Positions 6,183 through 8,462 of a DNA stretch of 8,462 nucleotides are shown piece by piece; the first letter of the stretch is position 1, and every line of letters starts with the position of its first letter. Made by a program: the position numbers and the translations under genes. The notes under the pieces are model-generated. The model searched no databases and was not told where the DNA came from. It saw nothing but the letters and a program-made list of their open reading frames with translations. The stretch is from JAZDJJ01 sp043804035 (GTDB lineage: Bacteria; Bacteroidota; Bacteroidia; Palsa-948), in contig JAZDJJ010000155.1 of the NCBI GenBank assembly GCA_043804035.1, positions 1-8,462 of the forward strand. Reading direction: 5' to 3'.

Positions 6183-7157
6183 ATGGCACGAAGAAAAACG
6201 AAAAACAAAACTGGTCTTGCACGAATTGAAGGAATTCCTTACCACGATGCGTGGGTCGGATTTATTTGTTTGAATTGTAAAGAACTTAACAATGTGAGAA
6301 TTGGAAGTGTTCTGTTAGACCCTACAACTGCTTACGAAACTTGTGAGTGGGAATGTTCAAAATGTAAATATGTTCATTCAAAGGATTCTGACTTGCCGTT
6401 TGAACACTGGGATGAAAAATTCACTATAGCAGAATCAATAAAAGCGCAAAGATTTTGGGAAGCATTTTTTAGAATCGCAACTGAAAATTCTGATGTGTAC
6501 TGGAAACAATGTAACACTTGCGGAAGAGTTCTTCCGTTTGCAGCATTCAGTAAACATTCTGGTTGGGGTCCACTTGAAAGACAAATGGAATGCAGAAGTT
6601 GTAAAGGTGCAATCAATGCAGTCCTGAACCCGAAAAGAACGAAGCAACAACTTCACGAATCATCTGTCAGAAGGAGAATTGCCGATTTACTTGTTGAGGG
6701 AGAAAATGAGAAAGCAGATATTAAAGATTTGTTCAAACGGTTCGGAAGCAAGTGTTTTAAAACAGGAATTAATCTTGATATTAAGAAACGGTCGTCATAT
6801 GAGATTGACCATATTCTTCCGTCCAAATGGTTGTATCCATTGAAAAAAGAAAATGCTTGTTTGTTGTCCGCTGATGCAAATGGAAATAAAAAAGGAAAGT
6901 GGCTAAGTGAATTTTATACAAACAATGAGTTGATTGAACTTGCAAAAATTACTGGAGCAGATTTGACTTTGATTTCAAATAAAACTCCGATAATAAATAC
7001 AAATATAAATGTCAATAGTTGTGTTGAACGATACTTGCAAGTCAGAGAAAAATCACATTTGCCAAAGCGTATAACTGAACTCAAGAAAATTATTACGGAC
7101 TATAATTTAGTTGGCAAACTGTCAGCAGCGAACAAGAAACTTTTAGGTTTCAAGTAA
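6183..7157 (+). CDS. HNH endonuclease with zinc-ribbon-like Cys pairs, probable restriction enzyme
   Basis: This is a 324-residue putative DNase. Four CxxC pairs are visible: C29/C32, C58/C61, C110/C113 and C137/C140. They suggest two zinc-binding modules, one at about 27-62 and one at about 108-141, likely used for DNA contact or folding. The HNH (beta-beta-alpha metal) core is at about 187-245. It has a KCFKTG strand (190-195), the catalytic pair D209-H210 (YEIDHILPSKW), and downstream asparagines in ADANGNKKGKW (N233, N235) that fit the rest of the motif. The N-terminus is strongly basic (MARRKTKNK). The gene ends 1 base from the end of a convergent DNA methyltransferase gene, the usual context of an HNH-type restriction enzyme. 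I do not recognise the family name or the target. A methylation-dependent or stand-alone nuclease is the alternative. Confidence 0.82.
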   Translation: MARRKTKNKTGLARIEGIPYHDAWVGFICLNCKELNNVRIGSVLLDPTTAYETCEWECSKCKYVHSKDSDLPFEHWDEKFTIAESIKAQRFWEAFFRIATENSDVYWKQCNTCGRVLPFAAFSKHSGWGPLERQMECRSCKGAINAVLNPKRTKQQLHESSVRRRIADLLVEGENEKADIKDLFKRFGSKCFKTGINLDIKKRSSYEIDHILPSKWLYPLKKENACLLSADANGNKKGKWLSEFYTNNELIELAKITGADLTLISNKTPIINTNINVNSCVERYLQVREKSHLPKRITELKKIITDYNLVGKLSAANKKLLGFK

Positions 7158-7158
7158 G

Positions 7159-8462
7159 CTACACCAACACCAAATATTGATGTGAAGTAACTGTTCCTTT
7201 GTCTCGGATTCCGTGAGATTCACAATGTTCAACACTTTCGTCAAATAAATCGGCTGCTTTAAACCATCGTTTACTTATTTTCTGTAATTCTTTTGCCATA
7301 TCGCATTTTACACTCTTACCTAAGTGTAAAACGCAAACTCCGTCTTTCTTCAATCTCTCTTTTGACTGACGGAAAATACTTTCATAAATCGCAAAATCTT
7401 TTTTCTGTTTTTCTTCAACGAAAGAATTGACTTGAAATTTAAAATCTTTTTCTGACCATCCCGAAAACCAAATCCGAATCCAATTTGCTAAATAAAATCT
7501 TGTGCTGTCAAAGAATGGCGGTGATGTAATTACTGCGTCAAGATTATTTATTTCCTGTGGCCAAATTATCGTGGTGTCCTGATTGAAAACTTTTCCGTTC
7601 TTAAAATTGATTGGCAACTCTTCATTGATTGCTCTCTCAACTTTCTCGGTAACTTTTGCAATTAAACTTTTGTATTCAAATTCTCCTGTCGGTGCATAAG
7701 GAACAATTGGGTGAGACCTGCGGCTAAGTGCATACGGTCTATTGCCGTGCAGTATGTGAAGCAATGAAGCAACTACCAACATTTCACTCGGAGTTTTTGG
7801 ATAATTTTCCTTTACGAATCTTCGTGCAAGTAAAATTTCTTTTAACGTTGTTTCTTCATAGTATTCAGATAGTGTTTTGTTGAACCCAAAAGTTTTTGCT
7901 TCGTTCAATTCTTCTTTTGTGCATCTATTTTTCTTGATGAATTTCTGTAAATTATTTATGTAGTTGTAACTTTCTTGCGATTGCGGTGCTGTTACTTTGG
8001 CTAAAGAAATATAGTAAGCAGGCAAACTAATATCAATGCCGAAAGAAGTTTTTCCTGCTAATGCTGCCTCAAAAGGAATTGTTCCAACTCCTGCAAATGG
8101 GTCAAGCATTGAACCGTTCTCCGGAACAAATGTCTGAACTAAATGATGTGCAATTGCAGGTTTTAATTTTCCTTGATAGGAACAAAGCGAATGATTGTTA
8201 TGTCCCCAGTTTCTACTTGCATATGGTGCTTGTTGATGCGGAACTACTGTCTTGAAATGATTCCAATTCTTTTTCCAAAATGTTTGAGTTACTCCGTTAA
8301 TATGTTTTCCGTTCTTGTGTGAATATTGAAATGCAAGTAATGACTGCGTGAGTACTTCTTTATTTCTTGACCTTCTTTTTCTTAAAATTTTATTATCAAT
8401 TAATTTATATCCGAGTTCCGTAAGCAACTCAATTAAAATTTCGTCTGTGTTAATATGAACTC
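7159..8462 (-). CDS. DNA methyltransferase, TSPPF type (probably N4-cytosine), 5' end outside window
   Basis: Reading right to left, the frame is open from the window edge. The first possible start inside is a TTG at 8427, but the frame upstream of it (VHINTDEILIE) looks like protein, so the true start lies beyond 8462. Numbered from that TTG (422 residues), YQGKLKP (84-90) resembles motif X, DPFAGVGT (109-116) is SAM-binding motif I, GIDIS (130-134) is motif II, and TSPPF (301-305) is catalytic motif IV. TSPP is the hallmark of N4-cytosine methyltransferases, though N6-adenine activity is not excluded. Motif I comes before IV with about 185 residues between them, where the target-recognition region may lie, giving an alpha-like order. 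It should protect DNA from the convergent HNH nuclease. No frameshift is seen. The recognition site is unknown. Confidence 0.9.
   Translation of the reverse strand, partial: VHINTDEILIELLTELGYKLIDNKILRKRRSRNKEVLTQSLLAFQYSHKNGKHINGVTQTFWKKNWNHFKTVVPHQQAPYASRNWGHNNHSLCSYQGKLKPAIAHHLVQTFVPENGSMLDPFAGVGTIPFEAALAGKTSFGIDISLPAYYISLAKVTAPQSQESYNYINNLQKFIKKNRCTKEELNEAKTFGFNKTLSEYYEETTLKEILLARRFVKENYPKTPSEMLVVASLLHILHGNRPYALSRRSHPIVPYAPTGEFEYKSLIAKVTEKVERAINEELPINFKNGKVFNQDTTIIWPQEINNLDAVITSPPFFDSTRFYLANWIRIWFSGWSEKDFKFQVNSFVEEKQKKDFAIYESIFRQSKERLKKDGVCVLHLGKSVKCDMAKELQKISKRWFKAADLFDESVEHCESHGIRDKGTVTSHQYLVLV

Noticed and set aside
8061..8255. A 64-codon open frame on the + strand near the right edge
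   Set aside because: It is antisense to the SAM-binding region of the methyltransferase.

Overview
The window looks like a low-GC chromosomal segment of a Bacteroidota bacterium. The main evidence is a lipid A gene set in the order lpxD, lpxC-fabZ fusion, lpxA; the LpxC-FabZ fusion is typical of this phylum. The protein families are identified from motifs read by eye, not from a database search. The species cannot be named.

Layout. Bases 1-669 hold no convincing gene. They contain a hairpin-rich stretch, a 23-base promoter-like sequence that recurs near base 6150, and a 274-bp element (324-597) with terminal inverted repeats and a possible TAAT target duplication, which I read as a MITE inserted just upstream of lpxD. 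Next come lpxD (670-1701) and the lpxC-fabZ fusion (1698-3119), overlapping by 4 bases. Then follows a compact type II restriction-modification pair: a beta-class DNA methyltransferase (3168-3989) and a PD-(D/E)XK-like endonuclease (4004-4654). A degenerate second copy of the 3' end of lpxC-fabZ (about 4660-4710) closes this insert. A small MNT-type nucleotidyltransferase (4727-5044) and lpxA (5069-5836) follow. The last 42 bases of lpxA are repeated once more in tandem (5837-5878). After a 304-base AT-rich gap there is a second apparent restriction-modification pair arranged tail to tail: an HNH endonuclease (6183-7157, +) and a TSPPF-type methyltransferase (7159-8462, -) that runs off the right edge.

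How it fits together. LpxA, LpxC and LpxD are the first three committed enzymes of lipid A synthesis, and FabZ supplies fatty-acid elongation from the same 3-hydroxyacyl-ACP pool. These genes normally lie close together, and here defence genes have been inserted among and beside them. The most informative observation is that both gene ends bordering foreign DNA (fabZ and lpxA) carry a second copy of their own 3' coding tail. This suggests that accessory DNA entered at gene 3' ends while an intact reading frame was preserved or restored. Because the first restriction-modification pair lies on the same strand and inside an essential operon, it may be transcribed with the lipid A genes; this is inference.
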